A DNA stretch of 64,000 bases, from assembly GCA_037623315.1 (NCBI GenBank), contig JBBJJH010000006.1, forward strand, positions 62,001-126,000. The letters run 5' to 3'. The notes beneath the pieces were generated by a model. That model was not told the origin of the DNA and ran no database searches. It saw nothing but the letters and a program-made list of their open reading frames with translations. Numbering within the stretch: position 1 is the first letter of the stretch; every line of letters begins with the position of its first letter. The position numbers and the translations under genes were made by a program. Below, piece after piece: positions 43,562-51,731 of the stretch. This DNA is from Halanaerobiaceae bacterium ANBcell28. GTDB taxonomy: Bacteria > Bacillota > Halanaerobiia > Halanaerobiales > DTU029.

Positions 43562-44719
43562 ATGTCCTATATAAAAAAGAAAAATCTATACAAAATATAT
43601 ATTCTGATTCTTTTAGTAATATTGTTTGCTATGATGCTTATTTCCACAGCACTTGGTACAATTAGAATTCCTCTTATGGATGTACTTAGAATAATTACCA
43701 GTAAGCTAGGTTTTCTTAATCGATATATTGATATAAGTGACATTCGACCATCCAATATATTTATAGTGTTAAATATTAGATTGCCTAGAATAATATTAGC
43801 CAGTCTGGTAGGTGCAGTTCTAGCTCTAGTTGGAACTGCCTATCAGGCAATTTTTAAAAACCCAATGGCAGACCCCTTTGTAATGGGTGCTTCTTCAGGG
43901 GCAGCTTTTGGTGCTACTATTGCAATCGTAATTGGAGCAAGTCAGAGTCTCTGGGGTTTTGGGGCAATATCATTCCTAGCATTTGCAGGTGCTTTAGCAA
44001 CTACAATTTTGGTGTACAATCTGGCCAGAGTAGGAAACAAACTTTCTACTACATCTATTTTACTGGCAGGTATAGTTATGAGTGCAGTCTTATCTTCCTT
44101 TATCAGATTGATGATGATATTTAATCATGATAACTTAGAAAATATAGTAAGCTGGACAATGGGAAGTTTTAATGGAGCTAACTGGAGACAAATTATATTT
44201 GTAACTATTCCCATGATTATAGGTGCACTCTTTTTGATTTCTCTTGCTAGAGAAATGAATACTATTGTTTTAGGAGAAGAAAGTGCACAAAATATTGGTG
44301 TTAATGTTGAATTGACAAAGAAGTTGATAATAGTTATCTCATCTTTTTTAGCTGCCTGTGCTGTATCTGTAAGTGGAATTATAGGATTTGTTGGTTTAAT
44401 TGTCCCTCATTTGTTTAGACTTATTTTTGGTTCTGATCACAGGGTTTTACTACCAGTTTCAGCCCTGGGTGGTGCTTTGTTTCTCTTAATTAGTGACACC
44501 TTAGCCCGGACATCTATGGGCCTGGATATTATGCTGGCAATTTTTGATACTTTATTTACTGATGCAACAGGGAGTGAAGTATATCAAGTATTTAATGAAT
44601 TTTTACTTAGGTATTCCTTAGTTGGTGTTGAAATTCCAGTAGGTATTATTACTTCAATTTTTGGAGGACCCTTCTTTTTATATCTCTTAAGACGTTCCAG
44701 AAATAATAAGTTTATCTAA
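43562..44719 (+). CDS. btuC: Corrinoid ABC transporter permease (FecCD/BtuC family)
   Basis: 385 residues, about ten membrane helices. FecCD motifs: RLPRIILASLVGAVLALVG, FKNPMADPFVMGASSGAAFG, a long cytoplasmic coupling loop with NIGVNVELTKKL, and FVGLIVPHLFRLIFGSDHR. It forms a homodimer in the membrane with BtuD. A stretch of ~25 residues (EVYQVFNEFLLRYSLVGVE) near the C-terminus appears longer than usual for BtuC. It begins 14 bp after the binding protein. Confidence 0.9.
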   Translation: MSYIKKKNLYKIYILILLVILFAMMLISTALGTIRIPLMDVLRIITSKLGFLNRYIDISDIRPSNIFIVLNIRLPRIILASLVGAVLALVGTAYQAIFKNPMADPFVMGASSGAAFGATIAIVIGASQSLWGFGAISFLAFAGALATTILVYNLARVGNKLSTTSILLAGIVMSAVLSSFIRLMMIFNHDNLENIVSWTMGSFNGANWRQIIFVTIPMIIGALFLISLAREMNTIVLGEESAQNIGVNVELTKKLIIVISSFLAACAVSVSGIIGFVGLIVPHLFRLIFGSDHRVLLPVSALGGALFLLISDTLARTSMGLDIMLAIFDTLFTDATGSEVYQVFNEFLLRYSLVGVEIPVGIITSIFGGPFFLYLLRRSRNNKFI

Positions 44720-44817
44720 AGAGGTATAAAGTGTCTTAAATTAAGTGAGTTCTTAGTTTTCCTAAAGGATGACCTAAAGGCCCTAAAACGAATCCAGGAG
44801 GTTAGTGCCACTTACGG

Positions 44818-44873
44818 CCTAATCGAATATGGTCATACCTAAATCATCCTAGCGTTTATAATCAAAGATTTAG
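44818..44873 (+). repeat. Repeat family A, diverged copy with covarying hairpin arms
   Basis: CCTAATCGAATATGGTCATA and the loop core AGCGTTTATAATCAA are kept. The arms are CTAAATC / GATTTAG instead of CTGGAATC / GATTCCAG, so three base pairs have changed on both sides and still pair. The 44720-45039 gap has no gene. It also holds a small hairpin at 44977-44998 (CCTCCACTT-AAAG-AAGTGGGAG) followed by TTTT, which recalls IS200/IS605-type ends. Confidence 0.8.
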
Positions 44874-45039
44874 CTGCGCCCCAAGTTGATTCGGTAGTAC
44901 TGCAACCTTAATGTCAAAATTGGTGGTGCTCTGGAGTAGCCTCAACAATGCGTTTAGAATAGAAGAGGGCAGTGATCCTCCACTTAAAGAAGTGGGAGTT
45001 TTAGTGGCAGTTAGCTCTCGGATAAAAAGGAGAGGAATT

Positions 45040-45825
45040 ATGAGTTTAGCATTAGAAGTCAGGAATTTATATTTTAATTATGGAAAAAACGAAATTTTAA
45101 AAAATATTAACTTAAATGTAAAGACAGGAAGTTTTTTAACTATACTTGGACCTAATGGATCTGGAAAAACGACTCTTTTGAAGAATATTTGTAATTTGCT
45201 AAAACCAGAAAAGGGCGAAGTTAGAGTAAAGGAATTGAATTTAGATGCTATCAAACATAAAGAACTAGCTAAAATAATGGCTGTGGTACATCAAATTGAT
45301 GAAGTAAATTTTGATTTTAGTATTTATGATATTGTTAATATGGGGAGATATCCATATCAAAAGCGTTTTGAAAGCGAATCTCTGGAAAGTCTTAATATTG
45401 TAAAAAAGTCTATGATAGAGACAGAAACCTGGAAATTGCGTGAAAAAAGTATTCATCAAATAAGTGGTGGAGAAAGACAGAGGGTAATGATTGCCCGGGC
45501 TTTAGCTCAAGAACCAGAAATATTACTACTGGATGAACCTATATCTCATCTTGATATAAAACATCAGATTAATACCCTGAATTTATGCACCAAATTAAAT
45601 AAGGAAAAGGGAATTACTATTGTTATGACTCTTCATGATATAAATTTAGCTGCCAGATATAGTGAATATATATTGTTGCTGGAAAAAGGAACAATAAGAG
45701 GTATGGATATACCTGCCAGGGTTTTGTCTGTGGATAATATAAAAGATGTTTATGATATTGATGTAGAGCTATTAGATTATAGTCAGCAAAAAACACCTTA
45801 TATTATTCCACAAGCAATTTTTTAA
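45040..45825 (+). CDS. btuD: Corrinoid ABC transporter ATP-binding protein
   Basis: 261 residues from ATG 45040 (site AAAGGAGAGG); the upstream open frame through the repeat region is not coding. Walker A GPNGSGKTTLLKNI, signature HQISGGERQRVMIARALA, Walker B ILLLDEPISHLD, and H-loop MTLHDINLAARY. It powers the BtuC permease. It is separated from btuC by a repeat-rich gap of 320 bp, yet the gene order F-C-D keeps the transporter together within the riboswitch-led cluster. Confidence 0.92.
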   Translation: MSLALEVRNLYFNYGKNEILKNINLNVKTGSFLTILGPNGSGKTTLLKNICNLLKPEKGEVRVKELNLDAIKHKELAKIMAVVHQIDEVNFDFSIYDIVNMGRYPYQKRFESESLESLNIVKKSMIETETWKLREKSIHQISGGERQRVMIARALAQEPEILLLDEPISHLDIKHQINTLNLCTKLNKEKGITIVMTLHDINLAARYSEYILLLEKGTIRGMDIPARVLSVDNIKDVYDIDVELLDYSQQKTPYIIPQAIF

Positions 45826-45835
45826 TATTACATTA

Positions 45836-45983
45836 ACTCAACTTTCGGAGTTGAATTATTAGAGTGAAGCTAGGTTAGCATAACTACATTCGCGAAAAAA
45901 AGCTAATGCACCCTGGGGCACTCCCTATCTAAATAAAACCATACAAGAGCATTAAGGTTGCCCAGCTCCTCTTTCAGGCTAGA
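45836..45983 (+). repeat. Dispersed repeat family B, copy 1
   Basis: Shares AACTCAACTTTCGGA, then GGTTAGCATAACTACATTCGCGAA-like and CCCAGCTCCTCTTTCAGGCTA blocks with 48019-48116. It begins right after the btuD stop region and fills most of the gap before cobU. Opening stem: CAACTTTCGGAGTTG. Confidence 0.75.
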
Positions 45984-46092
45984 AAAAGAAATTGGCTTTG
46001 CCAACTTATTTAATAATGATAATTTCTTGATGCCAGAAATTAATTTTTTAGACTATAATGCTTTTAAAATATATAAGAAAGGTGTTGCTAGG

Positions 46093-46659
46093 ATGAAGAA
46101 TATTACCTTTATAGTAGGTGGGGCTAGAAGTGGAAAAAGTAGCTTTGCTGAGAAAATAGCAAAAGAATCTTCCAGTAAAGTAGTTTATATAGCTACAGCA
46201 ATTCCCTTTGATAAAGGAATGAAAGATAGAATAAAAAAACATCAGGCAGCTAGACCTGCTGGCTGGGAGACTATTGAGCAATATAATGGCTTTAAGAACA
46301 TGGCTGAAAATCACTTGTTTTTACAAGCTGAGCTAATTCTTTTGGATTGTATTACCCTGATGGTTTCTAATCTCTTATTGGATAGTGGTCTGGATTTTGA
46401 TAAATCTAGTATCGATGAAATTGATCAACTTGAAGATAGAATTTTTCAAGAAATAAAAGATCTTTTAGAAGTAATTGAAGATCACGAAAAAGAAATAATA
46501 CTGGTAAGTAATGAAGTAGGCATGGGACTTGTAGCTGAGTATAGCCTGGGAAATGTTTTTAGAGATATTGCTGGCAGGGTTAATCAATATCTGGCTAAAG
46601 AAGCAGGGGAAGTATATTTTATGGTAGCAGGAATACCAATGAAAATTAAAGGAGATTGA
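46093..46659 (+). CDS. cobU: Adenosylcobinamide kinase / adenosylcobinamide-phosphate guanylyltransferase
   Basis: Phosphorylates cobinamide and adds GMP to give adenosyl-GDP-cobinamide. 188 residues from ATG 46093 (site AAAGGTG); an earlier GTG-like start would run through repeat sequence and is rejected. P-loop FIVGGARSGKSSFAEKIA, the guanylate-attachment histidine region DRIKKHQAARPAGWETIE, DCITLMVSNLL and VSNEVGMGLVAEYSLGN. Normal length. Its stop lies next to the cobS ribosome binding site. Confidence 0.95.
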   Translation: MKNITFIVGGARSGKSSFAEKIAKESSSKVVYIATAIPFDKGMKDRIKKHQAARPAGWETIEQYNGFKNMAENHLFLQAELILLDCITLMVSNLLLDSGLDFDKSSIDEIDQLEDRIFQEIKDLLEVIEDHEKEIILVSNEVGMGLVAEYSLGNVFRDIAGRVNQYLAKEAGEVYFMVAGIPMKIKGD

Positions 46660-46661
46660 AT

Positions 46662-47384
46662 ATGAAAGGTTTTTTATTGATGATTACATTTTTAACCCGG
46701 ATTCCAATTAAATACCCTTTTCAATATAGGGAAGAAGATTTTATTAAGGGAATTATCTGGATGCCTGCCATTGGCTTGATAATTGGACTTTTATTATGGG
46801 GCATTTCCTTTATCTCTTATTTTCTTGATAGAATTGTAGTAAGTATTATAATTTGCTTTGCTTATATATGGATAACTGGCGCACTTCATATTGATGGGCT
46901 GGCTGATACAGTGGATGGTGTATTTAGTAATAGGGAGAAAAGCAGAGTATTGGAAATTATGAAAGATAGTAGGATTGGGGCTTTTGGAGTCCTGGCAATT
47001 TTCTTCTTATTAGCCTTTAATATAATATTAGTAAATTTAATTGACTTTAGAACCTTAATAATATGGCCTGTTCTTGGTAGAAGTTCAGCTATTCTTCTTT
47101 GTTATTTCAGTCAATATCTAAGAGAAATGGGTATAGCTAAAGGCTTTGTTGAAAATACTGGCTTAAAGGAAGTGGTTTTTTCTAAGCTTCTCTTGATTAT
47201 TATAGCTTTACTCATTGATTATAGATTAATACCTGCAATATTAATTGTACTTTATATTACTTCTTATTTTATTGGATTTTTTAAAAAGAAAATCGGAGGA
47301 ATTACTGGAGATAATATTGGTTTTATTATTGAATTAAGTCAGACCATCTTTCTTTTTCTAACATATCTTTTGACAGTAGTATGA
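46662..47384 (+). CDS. cobS: Adenosylcobinamide-GDP ribazoletransferase (cobalamin-5'-phosphate synthase)
   Basis: Joins GDP-cobinamide and alpha-ribazole (phosphate) to finish cobalamin. 240 residues from ATG 46662, 8-9 bp after AAAGGAG. A multispanning membrane protein with the CobS motifs LTRIPIKYPF, GALHIDGLADTVDGVFS (metal-binding aspartates) and KDSRIGAFGVLAIF. It follows cobU and precedes the phosphatase gene. Confidence 0.94.
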   Translation: MKGFLLMITFLTRIPIKYPFQYREEDFIKGIIWMPAIGLIIGLLLWGISFISYFLDRIVVSIIICFAYIWITGALHIDGLADTVDGVFSNREKSRVLEIMKDSRIGAFGVLAIFFLLAFNIILVNLIDFRTLIIWPVLGRSSAILLCYFSQYLREMGIAKGFVENTGLKEVVFSKLLLIIIALLIDYRLIPAILIVLYITSYFIGFFKKKIGGITGDNIGFIIELSQTIFLFLTYLLTVV

Positions 47385-47429
47385 GTGCAAAAATGAAGTA
47401 TTCAATAGAGAGGAGTATGTGTTATTGAT

Positions 47430-48020
47430 ATGAGGCTTTTATTGCTCAGACATGTTGAAACAAAGGCAAATTCAGATAAGAAATATATTGGTCATAGTAC
47501 TTCAGAATATACAGCGAAAGGTCAAAAAGACATTGCAATGATTCTTGAGTTTTTAGCTAAAGAAGATTTCGATAAAATTTATTCCAGTCCATTACCAAGG
47601 ACAGTGAAATTAGCAGAGCTTATTTCAAAGAAATATGATCGTCAATTAATAGTTGATGAAACTCTTAAAGAAATGAATTTTGGTATTTTCGAAGGGAAAA
47701 CTTATCAGGAACTGGAGAAGGAATATCAGAATCAATGGCAAAAATGGACTAAGGATTACTTGCATTATAGAATTCCTGAAGGTGAAAGTTGTATGGATGT
47801 ATATCAAAGGGTTAGTTTATTTATCGATAATTTAAAAAGTAATAAAGAAGAGAAATTATTAATAATTACTCATGGTGGAATTATTCAGACTTTTATTACC
47901 TATTTATTAGACCTGGAAATTAATGACAGGTGGCATTTTAAAATTTCACCTGCGGGAATGGTTGACATAGAGTATAAAAATGATTTTGGAGTGATTAATA
48001 GAATTATTAATGATATTTAA
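47430..48020 (+). CDS. cobC: Alpha-ribazole phosphatase (histidine phosphatase family)
   Basis: Removes phosphate from alpha-ribazole-5'-phosphate or cobalamin phosphate. 196 residues. RHVETKANS carries the catalytic histidine (Arg7-His8), SSPLPRTVKLAELI the second arginine, EMNFGIFEG the acid region and ITHGGIIQT the last histidine. A general phosphoglycerate mutase-like enzyme is the alternative, but the setting decides. The stop codon borders repeat family B. Confidence 0.88.
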   Translation: MRLLLLRHVETKANSDKKYIGHSTSEYTAKGQKDIAMILEFLAKEDFDKIYSSPLPRTVKLAELISKKYDRQLIVDETLKEMNFGIFEGKTYQELEKEYQNQWQKWTKDYLHYRIPEGESCMDVYQRVSLFIDNLKSNKEEKLLIITHGGIIQTFITYLLDLEINDRWHFKISPAGMVDIEYKNDFGVINRIINDI

Positions 48021-48116
48021 CTCAACTTTCGGACTTAAATTAATAGTGCTAAGCCAGGTTAGCCATAACTTCATTCGCGAATAAAAAGCTAATTCCCAGC
48101 TCCTATTCCAGGCTAT
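48019..48116 (+). repeat. Dispersed repeat family B, copy 2
   Basis: Begins at the cobC stop with AACTCAACTTTCGGACTTA, then GCCAGGTTAGCCATAACTT, CATTCGCGAATAAAAAGCTA and CCCAGCTCCTATTCCAGGCT, matching the blocks of 45836-45983. The gap to cbiA (286 bp) also has GGGCTGGAGC followed by T6 near 48200, a possible weak terminator. Confidence 0.75.
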
Positions 48117-48306
48117 AAACAACAAAACAAACTAATTAAGCTTGCTACTTTGGCACAGTGTTTTGTTAATCATTCATAACCTTCCATGCGGGGCTGGAGC
48201 TTTTTTGGATGCTCGTTCAGCAAATGGCTAACCTTAATTTATCAAATTATATAAATTCAATTCTAATTAATGATTAAAGTAGTAAATATAAAGGAGATAT
48301 CTAGAT

Positions 48307-49683
48307 ATGAAGAGAATTATGATAGGTGGTGCTAGCAGTAGTGTAGGAAAAACTACTATCAGTTTGGGTATAATGGCTGCTCTTAGTAAAAGAGGGATAA
48401 AGGTAGCACCTTTTAAAGTAGGACCTGACTTTATAGATCCTGGTTTTCATAAATTTGTATGCGATAATCCTTCTTATAATTTAGATAGCTGGCTGATGAG
48501 TAAAGAGAGAATACGTTTTTTGTTTGAAAGAAATATGGAAGGGAAAGATATTGGTATTATTGAAGGGGTTATGGGTTTATATGATGGCTTTGGAGTTGAA
48601 AAAGATAATGGGAGTTCAGCTCATCTTGCTAAGATAATTGATGCCCCTGTCATCCTAGTGATTGATGGTAGTGGTATCTCCAGTAGTGCTGCTGCAATGG
48701 TTTTAGGTTATAAGTTCTATGATCAAGATCTTACGATGAAAGGGGTAATTATAAATAAGGTATCAGGTGAGCAACATTATAATATTCTGAAAGAAGCTAT
48801 TGAAAAACATGTTAAGATACCATGTTTGGGATACCTACCAGTGAATTCTGAAATTAATCTAAAAAGTAGGCATCTTGGACTTATTCCCAGTAATGAAATA
48901 TCCACACTGGAAGATAAGTTAGAAAAATTGACAGAGTTAGTTGAAAATTGTATAGATCTTGGTGCTTTACTTGATCTAGCTAAATCATCCTCAAGTAAAA
49001 AGTATGTTCAACAAACTAAAAAATTAAAAAATCCAATAGAAAAGTATAAATTTTCTGCTGAGGGTTTGAGAATAGGTATAGCCATGGATAAGGCTTTTAA
49101 TTTTTATTATGAAGATAATCTAAAATTATTAAAAGAAATAGGGATAAAACTAATACCATTTAGCCCTATAAAAGATATTGATTTACCTTCAGATATTGAT
49201 GGTATTTACATAGGTGGGGGCTTCCCGGAAGTATTTGCAAAAGAACTTGAAAAAAATAAAGTGTTTAGAGAAAATATAAAGAAGCGCTTAGAAGATGGTT
49301 TGCCTGCTTATGTTGAATGTGGAGGATTGATGTATCTGACAGAAAGGATAATAAATTTAGAAGGTGAATATTCTACTATGGCCGGTTTCTTTCCTACAAT
49401 CACTAGAATGACAAAAAGATTACAGCGTTTTGGATATGTTAATATTGAAACTGACACAGGGGATTCTATTAAAGGACACGAATTTCATCATTCATTAGTA
49501 GAGGAGCGAGCAAATATTGACTATTTTTATAAAGTATATAAGTCTAGAAATGGCAGCATTGAAAAAGAGTGGAGATGTGGATTAAAAAAGATAAATACAC
49601 TTGCAGCTTATCCTCATATTCATTTTTATAGTAATCCTGAATTTTTGTTTAATTTAATTAGAAAAATCAAACTTCGTAGATGA
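48307..49683 (+). CDS. cbiA: Cobyrinic acid a,c-diamide synthase
   Basis: Amidates side chains a and c of cobyrinic acid using glutamine and ATP. 458 residues. P-loop IGGASSSVGKTTISLGIMAAL, VGPDFIDPGFH, EGVMGLYDGF and a C-terminal amidotransferase domain with nucleophile cysteine in AYVECGGLMYL and a late KGHEFHHS. Early corrin-ring genes are absent here, so the cluster works from cobyrinic acid onwards or from salvaged corrinoids. The 3' end (IKLRR, stop) overlaps a copy of repeat family C. Confidence 0.94.
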   Translation: MKRIMIGGASSSVGKTTISLGIMAALSKRGIKVAPFKVGPDFIDPGFHKFVCDNPSYNLDSWLMSKERIRFLFERNMEGKDIGIIEGVMGLYDGFGVEKDNGSSAHLAKIIDAPVILVIDGSGISSSAAAMVLGYKFYDQDLTMKGVIINKVSGEQHYNILKEAIEKHVKIPCLGYLPVNSEINLKSRHLGLIPSNEISTLEDKLEKLTELVENCIDLGALLDLAKSSSSKKYVQQTKKLKNPIEKYKFSAEGLRIGIAMDKAFNFYYEDNLKLLKEIGIKLIPFSPIKDIDLPSDIDGIYIGGGFPEVFAKELEKNKVFRENIKKRLEDGLPAYVECGGLMYLTERIINLEGEYSTMAGFFPTITRMTKRLQRFGYVNIETDTGDSIKGHEFHHSLVEERANIDYFYKVYKSRNGSIEKEWRCGLKKINTLAAYPHIHFYSNPEFLFNLIRKIKLRR

Positions 49684-49706
49684 ATTTATTGCATAAAGTC
49701 TAAACA
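49668..49706 (+). repeat. Repeat family C, copy forming the 3' end of cbiA
   Basis: TCAAACTTCGTAGATGAATT and GCATAAAGTCT match 50279-50311 (TCAAACTTCGCAGATGAATT, GCATAAAGCCT) with few changes. The TGA stop of cbiA is part of the repeat. Family C looks related to the opening of family B. Confidence 0.75.
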
Positions 49707-49747
49707 ATTTAAATAAAAAGATAAATAAAAGAAGGAGTGAATTTGTA

Positions 49748-50263
49748 ATGGGCAAAGGATATATTCATATTTATACAGGTAATGGGAAGGGGAAAACAAC
49801 AGCTGCACTGGGTTTGTCATTAAGGGCTGTTTGTGCTGGAAAAAAAGTTTATGTGGGTCAATTTGTTAAAGGTATGAAATATAGTGAAACTAAAAGCGAG
49901 AATTTCTTACCTAATTTTGAAATGCATCAGTTTGGTAGAAATTGTTTTATCTATAATGAACCTGAGCAAGAAGATATTGATTCAGCAAGAAAGGGTTTAG
50001 AAATATGCAAAGAGATTTTAACGGAGGGTAAATATGATGTAGTAGTTTTAGATGAACTTAATATTGCACTATATTATAAACTGTTAGATGTTGAAGAGGT
50101 TATTGAAATGCTGAAAAATAAAGCAAGATCAGTAGAAGTAATAATTACAGGGCGTTATGCTCCTGAAAAATTAATTGAAATTGCGGACTTAGTGACTGAA
50201 ATGAAAGAAATAAAACATTATTATCAAAAGGGTGTTAAAGCCAGGGATGGTATTGAACGATAG
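49748..50263 (+). CDS. cobO: Corrinoid adenosyltransferase (BtuR/CobO/CobA family)
   Basis: Transfers the adenosyl group of ATP to Co(I) corrinoids. 171 residues. P-loop IYTGNGKGKTTAALGLSLRA, VGQFVKGMKYSE, VVLDELNIALYYKLL and VIITGRYAPEKLIEIAD. The AAGGAGTGAA site lies before the ATG. It ends the cobalamin cluster; composite repeats follow. Confidence 0.95.
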   Translation: MGKGYIHIYTGNGKGKTTAALGLSLRAVCAGKKVYVGQFVKGMKYSETKSENFLPNFEMHQFGRNCFIYNEPEQEDIDSARKGLEICKEILTEGKYDVVVLDELNIALYYKLLDVEEVIEMLKNKARSVEVIITGRYAPEKLIEIADLVTEMKEIKHYYQKGVKARDGIER

Positions 50264-50278
50264 GATAAAATATCTTAC

Positions 50279-50375
50279 TCAAACTTCGCAGATGAATTTA
50301 TAGCATAAAGCCTGCTTGAACAAGTATGGTCAAACTGGAATCATTCTTGCGTTTGTAATTAAGGATTCCAGTAAA
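50279..50375 (+). repeat. Composite repeat: family C followed by family A
   Basis: Family C (TCAAACTTCGCAGATGAATT...) runs directly into a family A unit (AAGTATGGTCAAACTGGAAT ... GGATTCCAG) with intact 9-bp hairpin arms. The joined layout resembles mosaic REP/BIME elements of other bacteria. Confidence 0.8.
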
Positions 50376-50497
50376 TAAAAAGTAAGAACTCACTTTATTT
50401 CCCGGAAAATATCTGCTATAATAAAAAAGCGATATAATATATTGCAAATATATGTCTTGTATCCCAAATAGGGAACGAGAACAGGAGGGAATTAATC

Positions 50498-51100
50498 ATG
50501 AATAAATTATTGAACGATCCAAGGAGTTTAAGTATTTTAGCTATTATGCTTGCGCTTACTGTTATTCTTGCTTTGACTCCGTTAGGATTTATACCGTTAA
50601 TAATTGTAAATGCTACTATAATTCATATTCCAACAATTATTACAGCTATTATTTTAGGTCCAATTGCTGGTTTATTTATGGGTACTATAATGGGGCTTTT
50701 ATCATTGTTAAATGCTGTGACAAGACCAACAGGGCTTTTGTCTCCGTTGTTTATAAACCCTTTAGTATCTGTATTACCTAGGATGTTTATTGGAGTGGTA
50801 GCATATTATACTTATGTAGGAATGAAAAAGCTTATAAGAAAAGAGAAATATCAAGAGTCTATTAGTGCAATTGTTTCTGGTGTTATAGGAAGTTTAACAA
50901 ATACTGCTTTAGTATTTTTGATGTTATATGTTGTATATGCTAAAGAAATTACAGAAATGATTGCTGAGAATTTAGGAATTAGTCTGCGAGCTTTTTATAT
51001 TAGTGTATTTACTACAAATGCTATTGCTGAAGCAGTGGTAGCAGCATTTGTAACTGGGGCAATAGTTCTTGCATATAAAAATTATAATAAAATTAAGTGA
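50498..51100 (+). CDS. ECF transporter S component (substrate-binding membrane protein)
   Basis: 200 residues, about six membrane helices (SILAIMLALTVILALTPLGF, IITAIILGPIAGLFMGTIMG, a cytoplasmic KKLIRKEKYQES loop, TALVFLMLYVVYA). The layout is that of ECF S components, small vitamin-binding membrane proteins that work with a shared ATPase/T module encoded elsewhere. It resembles the PanT/CbrT-like group; pantothenate or cobalamin are the leading candidates, the latter favoured by the B12 cluster beside it. Substrate unproven. A TATAAT near 50417 and a short leader precede it; a strong terminator follows. Confidence 0.82.
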   Translation: MNKLLNDPRSLSILAIMLALTVILALTPLGFIPLIIVNATIIHIPTIITAIILGPIAGLFMGTIMGLLSLLNAVTRPTGLLSPLFINPLVSVLPRMFIGVVAYYTYVGMKKLIRKEKYQESISAIVSGVIGSLTNTALVFLMLYVVYAKEITEMIAENLGISLRAFYISVFTTNAIAEAVVAAFVTGAIVLAYKNYNKIK

Positions 51101-51115
51101 TTAATATTGCATAAA

Positions 51116-51154
51116 AAAGAGCCAGTGCTATACGTGATACACTGGTTCTTTTCT
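51116..51154 (+). terminator. Rho-independent terminator after the ECF S component
   Basis: AGAGCCAGTG (51118-51127) pairs with CACTGGTTCT (one G-T pair) and ends in TTTT. It separates the gene from the convergent proline-rich gene. Confidence 0.85.
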
Positions 51155-51207
51155 ATGCGAGGAATTTATATGCCTTTCAATCTGGGGATAATTTATGGCA
51201 TCTTAAT

Positions 51208-51513
51208 CTAGTCCTCTTCTTGATCGTTTATTTCTACTTTTTCTTGATCGTTTATTTCTACTTTTTCTTTAGGTTCCTGGTAGGGTTGAATTGGTGGTCC
51301 AGTCCATGGATCAGGTGGATAAGGTGGTCCAGGCCAAGGATCTGGTCTGTATGGTGGTCCGCCCCATGGATCAGGTGGTGGATATGGTAGTCTAGGCCCA
51401 GGTCTATATGGTGGTCTATATGGTGGCCTGTACGGCGGTCTATATGGTGGTCTGGGTTCTGGGGGGTATGGCGGTCTAGGTCTTCTTGGTGGTCTAGGAT
51501 CATAAACTCCCAT
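51208..51513 (-). CDS. Proline-rich repetitive protein (PPYR repeats)
   Basis: 101 residues starting at ATG 51513 after a clear AAAGGAGG site. Most of it is tandem PPYR units and related YPPDPWxGPP units, ending in a duplicated acidic segment (KVEINDQE twice). No signal peptide or membrane segment. GC content is well above the surroundings because of proline codons. Such sequences are extended polyproline-type chains; surface, spore-coat or shell roles are possible. I do not recognise a family. A clean start and codon pattern argue for a real gene. Confidence 0.7.
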   Translation of the reverse strand: MGVYDPRPPRRPRPPYPPEPRPPYRPPYRPPYRPPYRPGPRLPYPPPDPWGGPPYRPDPWPGPPYPPDPWTGPPIQPYQEPKEKVEINDQEKVEINDQEED

Positions 51514-51731
51514 TCAAATAACCTCCTTTCATATCCTTTACTATAAAATATGTAAGAAAATAAATAATGTGACGAATTTTAAGTATAATTGTCTAACTGC
51601 GTCGCCGACGACTTATATATTTGCCCTTAGTTTTTGAAAAAGTGATATCAAATAAATTTTAAGCTATAGATAGAATATGTTATAATAATAATGATTTTTT
51701 AATATTATCAATTTACAGGAGGAGATAATTA

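Noticed and set aside
44977-44998. Right end of an IS200/IS605-type element
   Set aside because: The hairpin with TTTT is suggestive, but no transposase, left end or target tetranucleotide could be identified, so it is only mentioned with the repeat region.
44911-45039. N-terminal extension of the ABC ATPase
   Set aside because: The extension covers a hairpin/repeat region; the ATPase domain starts normally at ATG 45040 with AAAGGAGAGG.
51380-51480. Short tandem DNA repeats that look like a small CRISPR array
   Set aside because: Repeats are contiguous, in phase with a proline-rich reading frame, and have no unique spacers or cas genes nearby.
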